A stretch of 19,113 nt of DNA from Bacillota bacterium (GTDB lineage: Bacteria; Bacillota; Clostridia; Lachnospirales; Lachnospiraceae). The DNA lies in NCBI GenBank assembly GCA_023398855.1, contig JAEWRS010000375.1, positions 1 through 19,113 of the forward strand. Direction: 5' to 3'. Under the pieces are notes generated by a model that saw nothing but the letters and a program-made list of their open reading frames with translations, was not told the origin of the DNA and did no database searches. This document shows, one piece after another, positions 10,343 to 18,036 of the stretch (the first letter of the stretch is position 1; the number at the start of each line of letters is the position of its first letter). The position numbers and the translations under genes are program-made.

Positions 10343-11002
10343 TTAAAAGGAATCGGCTGATCTTCGAATCAATTCCTCCCGGTCAATGATCAGGTAGCCA
10401 TTGTCTTTTTTGTCTAATATCTTGTCAGCACAAAGCTGGTTTAACAGGCGGAACATATGTCTGTAGCTCATTCCAGTTGAAGAGGACACGTCTGTCAGCA
10501 CGTCACGGAATACGTTATGATGGGATGACTCTAAAATATAAGAGCATAGACGTTCCTCTCCGGAATGCAGGGCGGTGAAGACATAATTTTTTGAACTGAT
10601 CAGCAGCTTATTGGAAAGTTCCCGTCCCAGTTTATTTAAAAAAGCAAGATTGTTTTTTAAGTCCGGGGCGTAATTTTTATAGGGCAGTGCAATGCATTCA
10701 AATTCAGTTATGGCCATAACACTGCTTGCCGCTGTTGTTGCATTGGTCATCATTTCAATATCACCCATAATACCATCGGAAATGTAATAGCACAAAACCA
10801 GATCTTTGCCGTTTTTTGCAGTAGTACAAACTTTGGCCCTTCCTTTTACAACAATTAAAAGGGAGGAGATTGGCATTCCTTCATGATAGATGGCCTCACC
10901 AGGTTTATATCTTTGACATAAACCTGCATTGAGATTCATATTACTGATGCCATATTCTTCTAATTTCTTTATATGTTCTTTTTTCAAACGGCTGCTTTGC
11001 AT
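10343..11002 (-). CDS. Crp/Fnr-family transcriptional regulator, YeiL-like
   Basis: This 219-residue regulator has an N-terminal cyclic-nucleotide-binding-type beta-barrel (about residues 28-115, with YKPGEAIYHEG and LIVVKGRAKV). A dimerisation helix (about 118-145) and a C-terminal winged helix-turn-helix containing SYRHMFRLLNQL (about 175-190) follow. The segment ALPYKNYAPDLKNNLAFLNK and the SYRH recognition helix resemble E. coli YeiL, also 219 residues. I compared these from memory, so the subfamily call is moderate. No Fnr-like N-terminal Cys cluster is visible, which argues against an oxygen-sensing iron-sulfur cluster. It is divergent from a DMT transporter and probably controls it. 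A strong GGGAGGAAGG precedes the ATG on the minus strand. Confidence 0.85.
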   Translation of the reverse strand: MQSSRLKKEHIKKLEEYGISNMNLNAGLCQRYKPGEAIYHEGMPISSLLIVVKGRAKVCTTAKNGKDLVLCYYISDGIMGDIEMMTNATTAASSVMAITEFECIALPYKNYAPDLKNNLAFLNKLGRELSNKLLISSKNYVFTALHSGEERLCSYILESSHHNVFRDVLTDVSSSTGMSYRHMFRLLNQLCADKILDKKDNGYLIIDREELIRRSADSF

Positions 11003-11049
11003 TGAAGCCTTCCTCCCGGATCATATAGAATTAATCATATTATCAGTAT

Positions 11050-11059
11050 GACATATGTC
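11050..11059. promoter_or_regulatory. Palindrome GACATATGTC, candidate Crp/Fnr operator
   Basis: This perfect 10-base palindrome extends to TATGACATATGTCCTA (11047-11062) with one mismatched pair. It lies centrally in the 107-base region between the Crp/Fnr gene and the transporter gene. Size and symmetry suit a Crp-type dimer; binding is inferred. Confidence 0.5.
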
Positions 11060-11075
11060 CTATGGAATTGTCAAT

Positions 11076-11088
11076 TTGTATTATACAA
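11076..11088. promoter_or_regulatory. Palindrome TTGTATTATACAA upstream of the transporter
   Basis: Two exact 6-base arms, TTGTAT and ATACAA, surround a central T, just upstream of the GGAGGTGA ribosome binding site at 11098-11105. The right half supplies a -10-like TATACA (11082-11087). It may be a promoter element, a second operator, or both. Confidence 0.4.
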
Positions 11089-11109
11089 TGACCTTACGGA
11101 GGTGATTCT

Positions 11110-12231
11110 ATGTATAATATACTATCGTTATTCAGTGGCTTGATTATCGCAGTAATGGTTGCAATCAATGGCAGGCTAACGCTGATCTGGGGGGTTTTTG
11201 GGGCAGCAGTAGTCATTCATGTTGTAGGAGCTTTATTTGCATACATACTTTGCAGGCTGACAAAGAAAAAAATAGCCATACAGAAAAACTTACCGGTGTG
11301 GCTGTATCTGGGAGGTGCTGTCGGCGTCCTGACCACGGTATTTAATAATTTTGCATACGGGAAAATCAGTTTGACAAGTATTGTAGCTCTGGGATTGTTA
11401 GGTCAGACGATTACATCCTTGTTTATTGACTGCCTGGGGCTCTTTGGCATGAAAAAGCATTCCTTAAAAAAATCCTCTGTATTTGGACTCGTTTTTTCGC
11501 TGGCCGGAATATTGGTCATGCTGGATCATACCGTGGCTTCTGCACGAAATGCGGTTCTGATTTCTTTTTGCACGGGAATTACAATCGTTCTTTCGCGAAC
11601 AATAAATGCAAAACTATCGAAGCACACAGGTGAACTGCAAAGTTCCTTTATCAACCACGTGATTGGGCTGCCCATTGCATTTGTGCTTGCAGTTGTATTT
11701 GGAAAAAGCAGTTTTTCGTTAATCCGTCAGGTGCATTTACCGGATCTCTGGATTTATCTGGGAGGAGTGTTTGGAGTGTCTGCTGTATATTTGTGTAATG
11801 TTATAGTTCCTAAAGTTTCTGCATTCCGCTTCACACTTTTAACATTTGTGGGTCAGGTATTCTTAGGAATTGCCATTGATGTATTTACACAGAATGAGTA
11901 CCCGGAAACAACAATGACCGGAGGCCTGTTGGTTGCGTCCGGTATTGTTCTGAATATGATATATGAACAGATTTTATTCAACAGGGAAAGTAAGAAAAAA
12001 GCCTACTGGAAAAAAATAAATGACTTACAAAGGGATTACCAGAATCATCTTGTGGAGCATGTAAATAAACCAGTGTCTTTTCTGCCGGATGTCATATTTA
12101 AAACACGCCAGAAAGACGGGATATGCTGTCCTTATTGCTGGACGAAACAGCCTTCCACACGAAATTTTTGTCATGGTTATGGGTGTAATGCCAAATTTGT
12201 TTTTGAGGATGAATCAGATAGATCCAATTGA
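11110..12231 (+). CDS. YdcZ-type DMT transporter with Cys-rich tail
   Basis: This 373-residue membrane protein of the drug/metabolite transporter superfamily has two repeated halves of the YdcZ (DUF606) type. Hydrophobic segments run from about residue 4 to 290; the repeat shows in WLYLGGAVGVLTTVFNN (residues 64-80) and WIYLGGVFGVSAVYLCN (214-230), and in LGQTITSLFIDCLGLF against VGQVFLGIAIDVFTQ. The substrate is unknown. After the last membrane segment comes an unusual soluble tail (about 291-373) with Cys339, Cys340, Cys343, Cys354 and Cys359 in a CPYC...CHGYGC pattern that could bind zinc. Ordinary members end soon after the last helix. GGAGGTGA lies 4 bases before the ATG. It is probably regulated by the divergent Crp/Fnr protein. 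Confidence 0.85.
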   Translation: MYNILSLFSGLIIAVMVAINGRLTLIWGVFGAAVVIHVVGALFAYILCRLTKKKIAIQKNLPVWLYLGGAVGVLTTVFNNFAYGKISLTSIVALGLLGQTITSLFIDCLGLFGMKKHSLKKSSVFGLVFSLAGILVMLDHTVASARNAVLISFCTGITIVLSRTINAKLSKHTGELQSSFINHVIGLPIAFVLAVVFGKSSFSLIRQVHLPDLWIYLGGVFGVSAVYLCNVIVPKVSAFRFTLLTFVGQVFLGIAIDVFTQNEYPETTMTGGLLVASGIVLNMIYEQILFNRESKKKAYWKKINDLQRDYQNHLVEHVNKPVSFLPDVIFKTRQKDGICCPYCWTKQPSTRNFCHGYGCNAKFVFEDESDRSN

Positions 12232-12300
12232 CAAAACACAACTTTTCTTGAATCATCATATGATAAAAGGAACAGAAAATTACGGGAGGACAATAAGAAA

Positions 12301-13311
12301 ATGTCCTGTCAAACAGAACCTTTTATGAGTAATAGCCCTGAAAATATTAGTGGCTCATCTCTATTATATAACTCTTACCAGATCGATACAGAATTTGAAC
12401 GCCTCATGGATTTCATAAAAGAAAGAGATGTTTTTGAAATGACGGAGGCTGTCAAACAGAATTTAAGATACTTCAGTTCTAAGGATATCAGGCTTTATAC
12501 CAGCACCATAAATTTTATTAATCTTCATAAGCTCTGGGGAACATATTATCCTGAAAAAGGAGATTTTGAGCTGGCAGAAAACAGGGCCCATGCATTAGTT
12601 GAGCACAGGGAGGATTTTGAGTGGCTTTATAAAATTTTAAAGGATTACCGTTCAAAACGAATACTTGTTAATATACTTTGCTACTGGCTTATGCTGGATA
12701 CGAAACGAATCGAGCAGATATACGAAAAAACATTCAGTCAATATTTTGACCTTGATATTGTAAAGTGCGATGAACATGAGGTGTTTGTGGATATCGGGGC
12801 ATATATAGGAGATACTGTTGTAAATTATTCGAGGATTTTCGGAAAAGACTGTTTTAAAAGAATGTACTGTTATGAAATAGTGCCTGCAAATATAGAATAT
12901 ATAGAAAAAAACCTGGAGCTCTATCAGATTGATCATGTAGTTATTAGAAAAAAGGGCGCAAGCAATAAAAACGGAACCATGTATCTTTCTTCCAACGAGA
13001 TATCTTCTGTCAGCCAGCTCTCTGACAAGGGTGCCATTGCTGTTCCAATTACAAAAGTAGATGATGATATAGATGAAAACGTGACTTTTATTAAAATGGA
13101 TATTGAGGGTGGAGAAGAGGAAGCCCTTTTAGGGTGTTTGGAAAAAATCAGGGAAGGCCATCCAAAGCTTGCTTTAAGTATATACCATAATCATAAAGAT
13201 ATCTGGAAGCTGGCCCGCATTATTTATGATGTGGATCCCTCCTATAGCTTTTATATACGTTATTATGGATCTACCATATTCCCCACGGAATATGTTTTGT
13301 ATGCAGTATAG
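12301..13311 (+). CDS. FkbM-family SAM-dependent methyltransferase
   Basis: This 336-residue protein has its methyltransferase domain in the C-terminal half. VFVDIGAYIGDTVVNY (residues 161-176) is the SAM-binding motif I, YEIVPAN (191-197) the acidic end of the second strand, and FIKMDIEGGEEEAL (263-276) the FkbM signature. FkbM-type enzymes generally O-methylate sugars or polyketides; the substrate here is unknown. The first 155 or so residues are mostly helical-looking and charged and match no domain I recognise; they could position a carrier or partner. The gene follows the transporter by 69 bases. GGGAGG lies 11 bases before the ATG, a slightly long spacing; the ATG at 12325 is a weaker alternative. 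No glycosyltransferase or capsule gene is nearby to suggest a pathway. Confidence 0.85.
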   Translation: MSCQTEPFMSNSPENISGSSLLYNSYQIDTEFERLMDFIKERDVFEMTEAVKQNLRYFSSKDIRLYTSTINFINLHKLWGTYYPEKGDFELAENRAHALVEHREDFEWLYKILKDYRSKRILVNILCYWLMLDTKRIEQIYEKTFSQYFDLDIVKCDEHEVFVDIGAYIGDTVVNYSRIFGKDCFKRMYCYEIVPANIEYIEKNLELYQIDHVVIRKKGASNKNGTMYLSSNEISSVSQLSDKGAIAVPITKVDDDIDENVTFIKMDIEGGEEEALLGCLEKIREGHPKLALSIYHNHKDIWKLARIIYDVDPSYSFYIRYYGSTIFPTEYVLYAV

Positions 13312-13406
13312 AGTTTTTTTCGCTGATGGTAAAAAGTGTACAAATATATCCATTTCCATATGGACAACAGGTCCTGCCAGTTGGGATATTATACTATTTT
13401 CTTGTA

Positions 13407-13440
13407 GGAGCGCCACAATTTGTGACGCTCCTTGTTTTAA
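13407..13440 (+). terminator. Intrinsic terminator downstream of the fkbM gene
   Basis: GGAGCG (13407-13412) pairs with CGCTCC (13426-13431), and CACAA with TTGTG inside, interrupted by one C-A mismatch. TTGTTTTAATT follows. It lies about 95 bases after the fkbM stop and probably ends the transporter-fkbM transcript. Confidence 0.75.
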
Positions 13441-13570
13441 TTCCAGAAAATTTATTGAGAATTTTGCAGTCCTATACTTTTCGCATCATATCAGAAGGAA
13501 TTAGAGCATTCTTATGCTATTTGAGGGTAACACATTGATATCTCATTTCACATAAATTAATATATCCTAT

Positions 13571-13598
13571 TATTTGTGTTGCTGATCAGCTGCAAATA
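13571..13598. promoter_or_regulatory. Nested inverted repeat, candidate operator
   Basis: The perfect palindrome GCTGATCAGC (13581-13590) is flanked by TATTTG (13571-13576) and its reverse complement CAAATA (13593-13598), offset by 4 and 2 bases. It lies 33 bases upstream of the -35 element of the next gene, a position suited to an activator or repressor. The cognate protein is unknown. Confidence 0.4.
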
Positions 13599-13630
13599 GA
13601 ACCGTCCATAACCAGGTAGAACTATTTTTC

Positions 13631-13659
13631 TTTACGAAACCCAAGAATGGTACTATAAT
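13631..13659 (+). promoter_or_regulatory. Promoter of the Cys/His small-protein gene
   Basis: TTTACG (13631-13636), a 17-base spacer and TATAAT (13654-13659) form a sigma-A promoter with a perfect -10. The ATG is 35 bases after the -10, with AAGGAGG in between. Confidence 0.7.
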
Positions 13660-13694
13660 GCTCCTAAAGTAGTAATACAGCAAGGAGGAAAAAT

Positions 13695-14291
13695 ATGAAA
13701 AAAGAATTACCCTATTTTAATATAGAAAGTTCATTTGGCGGCAACCAAAGCTGGTTCAAGGATCCTATGATGTATTTGGGTGGCTGTGGAGCAGCCGTTG
13801 CATGTGATTCCTGCATTAATATGGCACTTCATAACAATAAAACCCACTTGTATCCTTATGATATCCGTCAGCTTGACAGAAAAGATTATATCAAGTTTTC
13901 AAAGGTGATGAAACCATATCTCAGCCCTCGTATGCATGGAATTGATACACTGGATGCATTGATAGAAGGGTTTGATCAATATTTAAAGGCTGTTGGTGAG
14001 GAGGAAATCAAGCTGACCGGCTGCCCTGGAGATACTCCGGTATTGGATGCTGCCGGGAAAATAATCAGTCAGATTGATCGAGGAGTTCCAATTCCGGTTC
14101 TCATGCTGAAGCATAAGAATGTTAATTTTAAAGATCTGGTCTGGCACTGGTTCATGCTTGTGGGGTATGAGGAATTTGAAAATGAATTTTATGTAAAAAT
14201 TGCCACCTATGGGGAATCTCACTGGCTGTCTTTTCCTGAGCTGTGGGAGACTGGATTTAGCCGCAAGGGCGGGATGATATTAATTGATTAA
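13695..14291 (+). CDS. Uncharacterised protein, possible papain-like fold
   Basis: I cannot assign this 198-residue protein to a named family with certainty. It has no signal peptide or membrane segment. The layout resembles papain-like (C39-type) cysteine peptidases: YLGGCGAAVACDSC (residues 27-40) puts Cys31 at the start of a helix, and WHWFMLVGYEE (150-160) gives His151 or nearby at the start of a strand. FYVKIATYGESHWLSFPELWE follows, where a polar third residue could lie. A similar GGCGA plus His-aromatic arrangement is common in such folds, but the sequence alone does not prove catalysis. Other Cys residues (37, 40, 110) could instead point to structural roles. It has its own promoter and a strong AAGGAGG 6 bases before the ATG, and it precedes a two-component system. 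Confidence 0.7.
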   Translation: MKKELPYFNIESSFGGNQSWFKDPMMYLGGCGAAVACDSCINMALHNNKTHLYPYDIRQLDRKDYIKFSKVMKPYLSPRMHGIDTLDALIEGFDQYLKAVGEEEIKLTGCPGDTPVLDAAGKIISQIDRGVPIPVLMLKHKNVNFKDLVWHWFMLVGYEEFENEFYVKIATYGESHWLSFPELWETGFSRKGGMILID

Positions 14292-14295
14292 TAAA

Positions 14296-14367
14296 AAAGC
14301 CGGAGCAGCAATTTCAGTCGGCAGTTGGATGACCCTTCTAAGCCAGCGGATTGCTGCTTGTGGCTTT
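14296..14367 (+). other. Long-range stem-loop before the sensor kinase gene
   Basis: AAAGCC (14296-14301) pairs with GGCTTT (14362-14367) and AGCAGCAAT (14304-14312) with ATTGCTGCT (14350-14358), enclosing a 37-base loop. No U-tract follows on the plus strand, so it is not a clear terminator for the upstream gene; the A-run at 14293-14298 would give a U-tract only on the minus strand. It may be a leader structure for the kinase transcript. Confidence 0.55.
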
Positions 14368-14385
14368 GTGAAGAGAATAACAAAA

Positions 14386-14391
14386 GAGGAG
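14386..14391 (+). promoter_or_regulatory. Ribosome binding site deciding the kinase start
   Basis: GAGGAG lies 5 bases before the ATG at 14397. The in-frame ATG at 14325 has no ribosome binding site and would add 24 polar residues ahead of the MKKSSK membrane-anchor start. Confidence 0.8.
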
Positions 14392-14396
14392 CAGGG

Positions 14397-16220
14397 ATGA
14401 AAAAGTCTTCTAAATTATCAGTTCGGATGTTTATTCTCCTTCTGCTGTGCGTAGTAATGCCTTTGGCAGGGGTCTGTATTTACGTACGGGTCAGCATGGA
14501 GCATTTTATCCAGGATAAGCTCAGTGAAAAAATCATACAGAACATTTCAAGGGGAGAACGGAATATCTGCGATAATTTACAGAACATTGCTGCTCTGACC
14601 AATGTGTTTGTGTATGACGAGGAGCTGCAAAGGCGCATAACCGATCCCAATATTTCCCAATATGAAAATACCAAGTACTTTGACCAGATGGTACATAAGT
14701 TAAGCATTGCCAGCGGATTTGATTTTGTTCAGGACATGAAGATTCTTCTGTTTGACGATTACGAAAGGATCTATTCCAACTGGAGCATGAATTATCAGGA
14801 TTATTTATTTCTTCTGGACCAGGATTGGGTAAAAAAGAGCAGGGAGAACAATGGGCACATTGTTTGGTCCATGTTTAATCCGGCCTATATCATTGGTGAA
14901 CAAAAGGACCAGACGTATATTTCTCTGGCTAAGTCTCTTCTTAAAGATTATACCGCGGGGAATGTCATTGGTACTCTTATAATCAGTATTGATCAGAAAA
15001 AATTCAGTGATCTTTTAATGGAATACGCTTATGCCGGTGACATCGCCTATGTGTGTGTGGGAGAAGGAACCGTGCTTTTGCAAAATGACACAAAGGGGCT
15101 TGTCCGCGGGGAGGATTTAAAGAACCTGTACCAGGAGACGAGGGAGCAAAAGAGCGGGAACTTACGGTATCAGACAGAAGGGGGGAATTTTCTTATCAGC
15201 TATTACACCATACCAAAACCGTGGGTGTTTAATGAACAGCAGATGAAGGTCTTCCACTTTACCAATTATCAGGAAGTGACCAACCAGATGGAAATGATCG
15301 GATTCCGGATGAACGTGATCCTCCTGATTGTTATATGTGTACTGGTACTGATTTTGTATTTATCCATCAGAATGCTGGTAAAACCTATTGTCACCCTCAG
15401 CGGGCAGATGGAAAATTATACGCTGGATATGGATTTAAAGGATATTGATATGGAAAGAACCGATGAGATCGGCCGGTTGAACCGCTCTTTTCGGCAAATG
15501 TCTGTGAATATCAGCGGTTTGTTCGGACAGCTTAAGAATGAACATGAGGTTAAGGAAAAGTACCGGTATGAATCCCTGCGTGCACAGTTGAATCCCCATT
15601 TTCTGTTTAATACCCTTTCAACCATACGCTGGATGGCAATCATCAGGGGAGCGGATAATATTGTTGACGGCATTGATGCACTAGCCCATATATTAAAATA
15701 CAGTATGAGCAGGGAAAACTGTCTGGTAACGGTGGCGGAAGAGGTGGAGAATATCAGAAACTATCTTTATATCCAGAACTGCCGGTACGGAAATCACTGC
15801 AGGCTGGAAATTGATCTTGAAGAAGATATTATGAATTTAAAAACAGCAAAATTTATCCTTCAGCCCATAGTGGAAAATGCCATTATCCATGGATATGACA
15901 AGGAAAGGGAAGAGATCCTGATCCGGATTTACGGATTCACGGAGGATGGCAGTCTGAACATCTATGTAGAGGATGATGGAGTGGGAATTTCTCCCAATGT
16001 TATCAGGCAGTTTGAGGCCTCCAGAAAGGGCAGGGTCAAGGAGAGTAAACTGACCGGCATTGGAATCAAAAATGTGGACGAGTATATCCGGATTACATTT
16101 GGAAATGAGTATGGGCTGACCATAGAAAGTCCTAAAACCCGGGGGACGGTAGTATTGTTCATTCTTCCGGTAATCAGAGAGGAGAAATCAGGGGATGAAG
16201 AGGGTAATGATTGTGGATGA
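14397..16220 (+). CDS. YesM-type two-component sensor histidine kinase
   Basis: This 607-residue membrane sensor kinase has a first membrane segment at about residues 11-30, an extracellular sensing region (about 31-300) and a second membrane segment (about 305-325). A HAMP-like linker (about 326-380) and a His_kinase domain with phosphoacceptor His401 in AQLNPHFLFN follow. The ATP-binding domain shows ILQPIVENAIIHG (N box), VEDDGVG (G1) and LTGIGIKNV (G2). In this family the extracellular part usually senses a sugar, directly or through a binding protein. It would phosphorylate the response regulator encoded next, whose gene overlaps it by 26 bases, which implies coupled translation. The start at 14397 is supported by GAGGAG. 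The likely target is the downstream sugar-binding-protein operon. Confidence 0.95.
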   Translation: MKKSSKLSVRMFILLLLCVVMPLAGVCIYVRVSMEHFIQDKLSEKIIQNISRGERNICDNLQNIAALTNVFVYDEELQRRITDPNISQYENTKYFDQMVHKLSIASGFDFVQDMKILLFDDYERIYSNWSMNYQDYLFLLDQDWVKKSRENNGHIVWSMFNPAYIIGEQKDQTYISLAKSLLKDYTAGNVIGTLIISIDQKKFSDLLMEYAYAGDIAYVCVGEGTVLLQNDTKGLVRGEDLKNLYQETREQKSGNLRYQTEGGNFLISYYTIPKPWVFNEQQMKVFHFTNYQEVTNQMEMIGFRMNVILLIVICVLVLILYLSIRMLVKPIVTLSGQMENYTLDMDLKDIDMERTDEIGRLNRSFRQMSVNISGLFGQLKNEHEVKEKYRYESLRAQLNPHFLFNTLSTIRWMAIIRGADNIVDGIDALAHILKYSMSRENCLVTVAEEVENIRNYLYIQNCRYGNHCRLEIDLEEDIMNLKTAKFILQPIVENAIIHGYDKEREEILIRIYGFTEDGSLNIYVEDDGVGISPNVIRQFEASRKGRVKESKLTGIGIKNVDEYIRITFGNEYGLTIESPKTRGTVVLFILPVIREEKSGDEEGNDCG

Positions 16221-17832
16221 TGAGGTTTTGGTGCGCCTGGGAATCCAGTCATTGATCAAATGGGAAAACTATGGATATCAGATCGTCTGTGACGCATCAG
16301 ATGGGGAAGAGGCTCTTCAAAAGATCGGGCAGTACCTGCCTGACATTGTTCTCACTGATCTTAAGATGAACCCCATGGATGGATTTGGACTGATCTCTGA
16401 GTGCAGGGAAAAGTATCCTCATATCCAATTTATTGTCTTAAGCAGCTATAATGATTTTGAAAATGTAAGAAGTGCCATGAAAATGGGGGCATTTGATTAT
16501 GTTTTTAAATTGACGGTAAAACCGGATGAGCTTTTGAAAATCATGGACGAGGCTGTTTCCCAGGGGAAAGGGGCAGAAACAGCCCAGGCCCCTCCCTCAC
16601 TGGCAGTAAGAAATCTGGAAGTAATAAAAAAGGGACTGTTTAAACGGATTTTAAACTCAGAGACCTTTTTGAATAAATATTTGGAAGAGCTTAAAAAGCT
16701 GCCCCTTTCCATAAGCTTTGACGAGACATTCTCCATTCTCTCCGTTACCATTGATAATTTTAAGGTGGTAAGAAAAAAAGGAGATTTTATGGATTTAGAG
16801 CTTCTGATATTTACCATGGATAATATCCTTGATGAGTTGTTCAGACGCCATCACAGGGCCGAGGTGTTTCATTATGGGGAATATGATTTTGCTGTGGCTG
16901 TAAACAGGGAAGAGGAGCAGGAGGATCAAGGTTTTTTCGCTGAAATGGAAAAGGAGTTCGGCATCTTTGCCAACTGCGCCAGGCAGTATTATGGCCTGGA
17001 GGTGAGCGGAGCATTGAGCAGCCCGTGCAAGGGAATCCATGAGCTGAAATCTGCCATTGCCCAGAACCGGGATACGCTGAGCATGCGTTTCTTTTCCGGA
17101 CCAGGGAAGCTTCACACATATAAGAAAACAATTATGGAAGGCGCTGTCTTGCCCCCTGAGTTTCATAGCTCGGTGATAGAGTGCCTGGCAGCGGAACATG
17201 ATTTTTACGGAATCAATCAATTCATGGTAAGGTATTTTGAATTTTTAAAAGAAAAAAGCCGATGGGAGCCAGAAGAAATCCGCTATTTATTAAGAAAGAC
17301 CTACGGGGCCCTGGCCTCCTCCTTTGCCCGAAGCAAATCGGATATTGACATGTTTTTAGATAACAATGGAATCAATATGGAAAGCGCTATCAGCGATTAT
17401 ACGTATCTGGAAAAAATAAGGCGGTCTGTTTTGGAACTGGTGGAACAGTACAAAAAGGAGTATGAATCAAACAGCGGCAGGATATTGAGAAAAGAGGTGG
17501 CTGAAGCAAAAAGTTTTGTCAGAAGCCATATGAGGGAAGAATTGCAGGTTGCTGACATTGCGGCCATGGTGAATATGAGCGGCAGTTATTTTTCCCATGT
17601 ATTTAAAAAGGAAGAAGGGATCAGCTTTTTGGAATATGTATACCGGGTGAGAATGGAGCATGCCAGATATTTGCTGGAAAGCAGTGATTTAAAGGTCAAT
17701 GAAATTGCCGATGAGGTTGGAATTGTAAATCCCAATTATTTCAGTACCCAGTTTAAAAAAAGTATGGGCCAGTCCCCATTGGAATACCGTCAGGCACGAT
17801 TGAAAAAGGCAGAGGAAAATAGCAGGATCTGA
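16195..17832 (+). CDS. YesN-type response regulator with AraC DNA-binding domain
   Basis: This 545-residue regulator has a receiver domain at residues 1-120: acidic pocket Asp8 and Asp9, phosphoacceptor Asp55 in IVLTDLKM, Ser83/84 in LSSYNDF, and Lys105 in VFKLTVKP. A long middle region (about 130-430) of helical and mixed sequence, typical of the large YesN-like type, may aid dimerisation. The C-terminal AraC-type pair of helix-turn-helix motifs (about 440-540) includes LQVADIAAMVNMSGSYFSHV and NEIADEVGIVNPNYFSTQFK, then the family ending QSPLEYRQ. It is probably activated by the overlapping sensor kinase and drives the sugar transporter operon that begins at 18037. GAGAGGAG lies upstream of the ATG inside the kinase gene. 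Confidence 0.95.
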   Translation: MKRVMIVDDEVLVRLGIQSLIKWENYGYQIVCDASDGEEALQKIGQYLPDIVLTDLKMNPMDGFGLISECREKYPHIQFIVLSSYNDFENVRSAMKMGAFDYVFKLTVKPDELLKIMDEAVSQGKGAETAQAPPSLAVRNLEVIKKGLFKRILNSETFLNKYLEELKKLPLSISFDETFSILSVTIDNFKVVRKKGDFMDLELLIFTMDNILDELFRRHHRAEVFHYGEYDFAVAVNREEEQEDQGFFAEMEKEFGIFANCARQYYGLEVSGALSSPCKGIHELKSAIAQNRDTLSMRFFSGPGKLHTYKKTIMEGAVLPPEFHSSVIECLAAEHDFYGINQFMVRYFEFLKEKSRWEPEEIRYLLRKTYGALASSFARSKSDIDMFLDNNGINMESAISDYTYLEKIRRSVLELVEQYKKEYESNSGRILRKEVAEAKSFVRSHMREELQVADIAAMVNMSGSYFSHVFKKEEGISFLEYVYRVRMEHARYLLESSDLKVNEIADEVGIVNPNYFSTQFKKSMGQSPLEYRQARLKKAEENSRI

Positions 17833-17911
17833 AAGAAAAACAGCAGGATTTTAGAGCTTTGACAAAAAAGAAGAATCAAGAAAGCCGGAAATCGTAAAAA
17901 TTGGAAGAAAG

Positions 17912-17948
17912 ACAGCAGGCACAGAGATATCACTAGCCTGCTGTTTTT
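17912..17948 (+). terminator. Intrinsic terminator after the two-component genes
   Basis: ACAGCAGGC (17912-17920) pairs perfectly with GCCTGCTGT (17936-17944), with a 15-base loop and the T-run TTTTT (17944-17948). It separates the kinase/regulator operon from the next binding-protein gene, so the latter probably has its own regulated promoter in 17949-18036, where I found no convincing consensus. Confidence 0.88.
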
Positions 17949-17984
17949 GCTATAGTATAGGCAGTTGTTATGGTTCAGGCATGC

Positions 17985-18008
17985 CGTTCTGTTTAAGCAG
18001 ACTGAACG
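17985..18008 (+). other. Small inverted repeat before the second binding-protein gene
   Basis: CGTTC (17985-17989) pairs with GAACG (18004-18008) and GTTT (17991-17994) with AGAC (17999-18002, one G-U pair), with one T-T mismatch and a 4-base loop. It lies just before the ribosome binding site TTGGAGGAAGG. It may be a leader hairpin or a protein-binding site. Confidence 0.35.
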
Positions 18009-18036
18009 AAATAAAAAACTATTGGAGGAAGGTATC

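Larger units (their letters stand above)
13312..13694. other. Gene-free region with terminator, palindrome and promoter
   Basis: This stretch of 383 bases carries no ORF with a convincing start and ribosome binding site. It contains a terminator at 13407-13440, an inverted repeat at 13571-13598 and a promoter at 13631-13659 for the next gene. The section between the fkbM stop and the terminator, and the section 13441-13570, show no feature I can name. Confidence 0.7.

Noticed and set aside
11068..11087. TTGTCA (11068-11073) as a -35 for the transporter gene
   Set aside because: The only -10-like hexamers (TATTAT, TATACA) start 5-8 bases after it, far short of the required spacing.
13226..13504. 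92-codon plus-strand ORF overlapping the end of fkbM
   Set aside because: It begins inside the well-supported fkbM gene in another frame and has no ribosome binding site.
13326..13538. 70-codon plus-strand ORF in the gene-free region after fkbM
   Set aside because: No ribosome binding site, it runs through a terminator hairpin, and the product matches nothing recognisable.
14325..14396. ATG at 14325 as the sensor kinase start
   Set aside because: It lies in the loop of a stem-loop without a ribosome binding site, and the added 24 residues are polar and precede a typical MKK membrane-anchor start preceded by GAGGAG.
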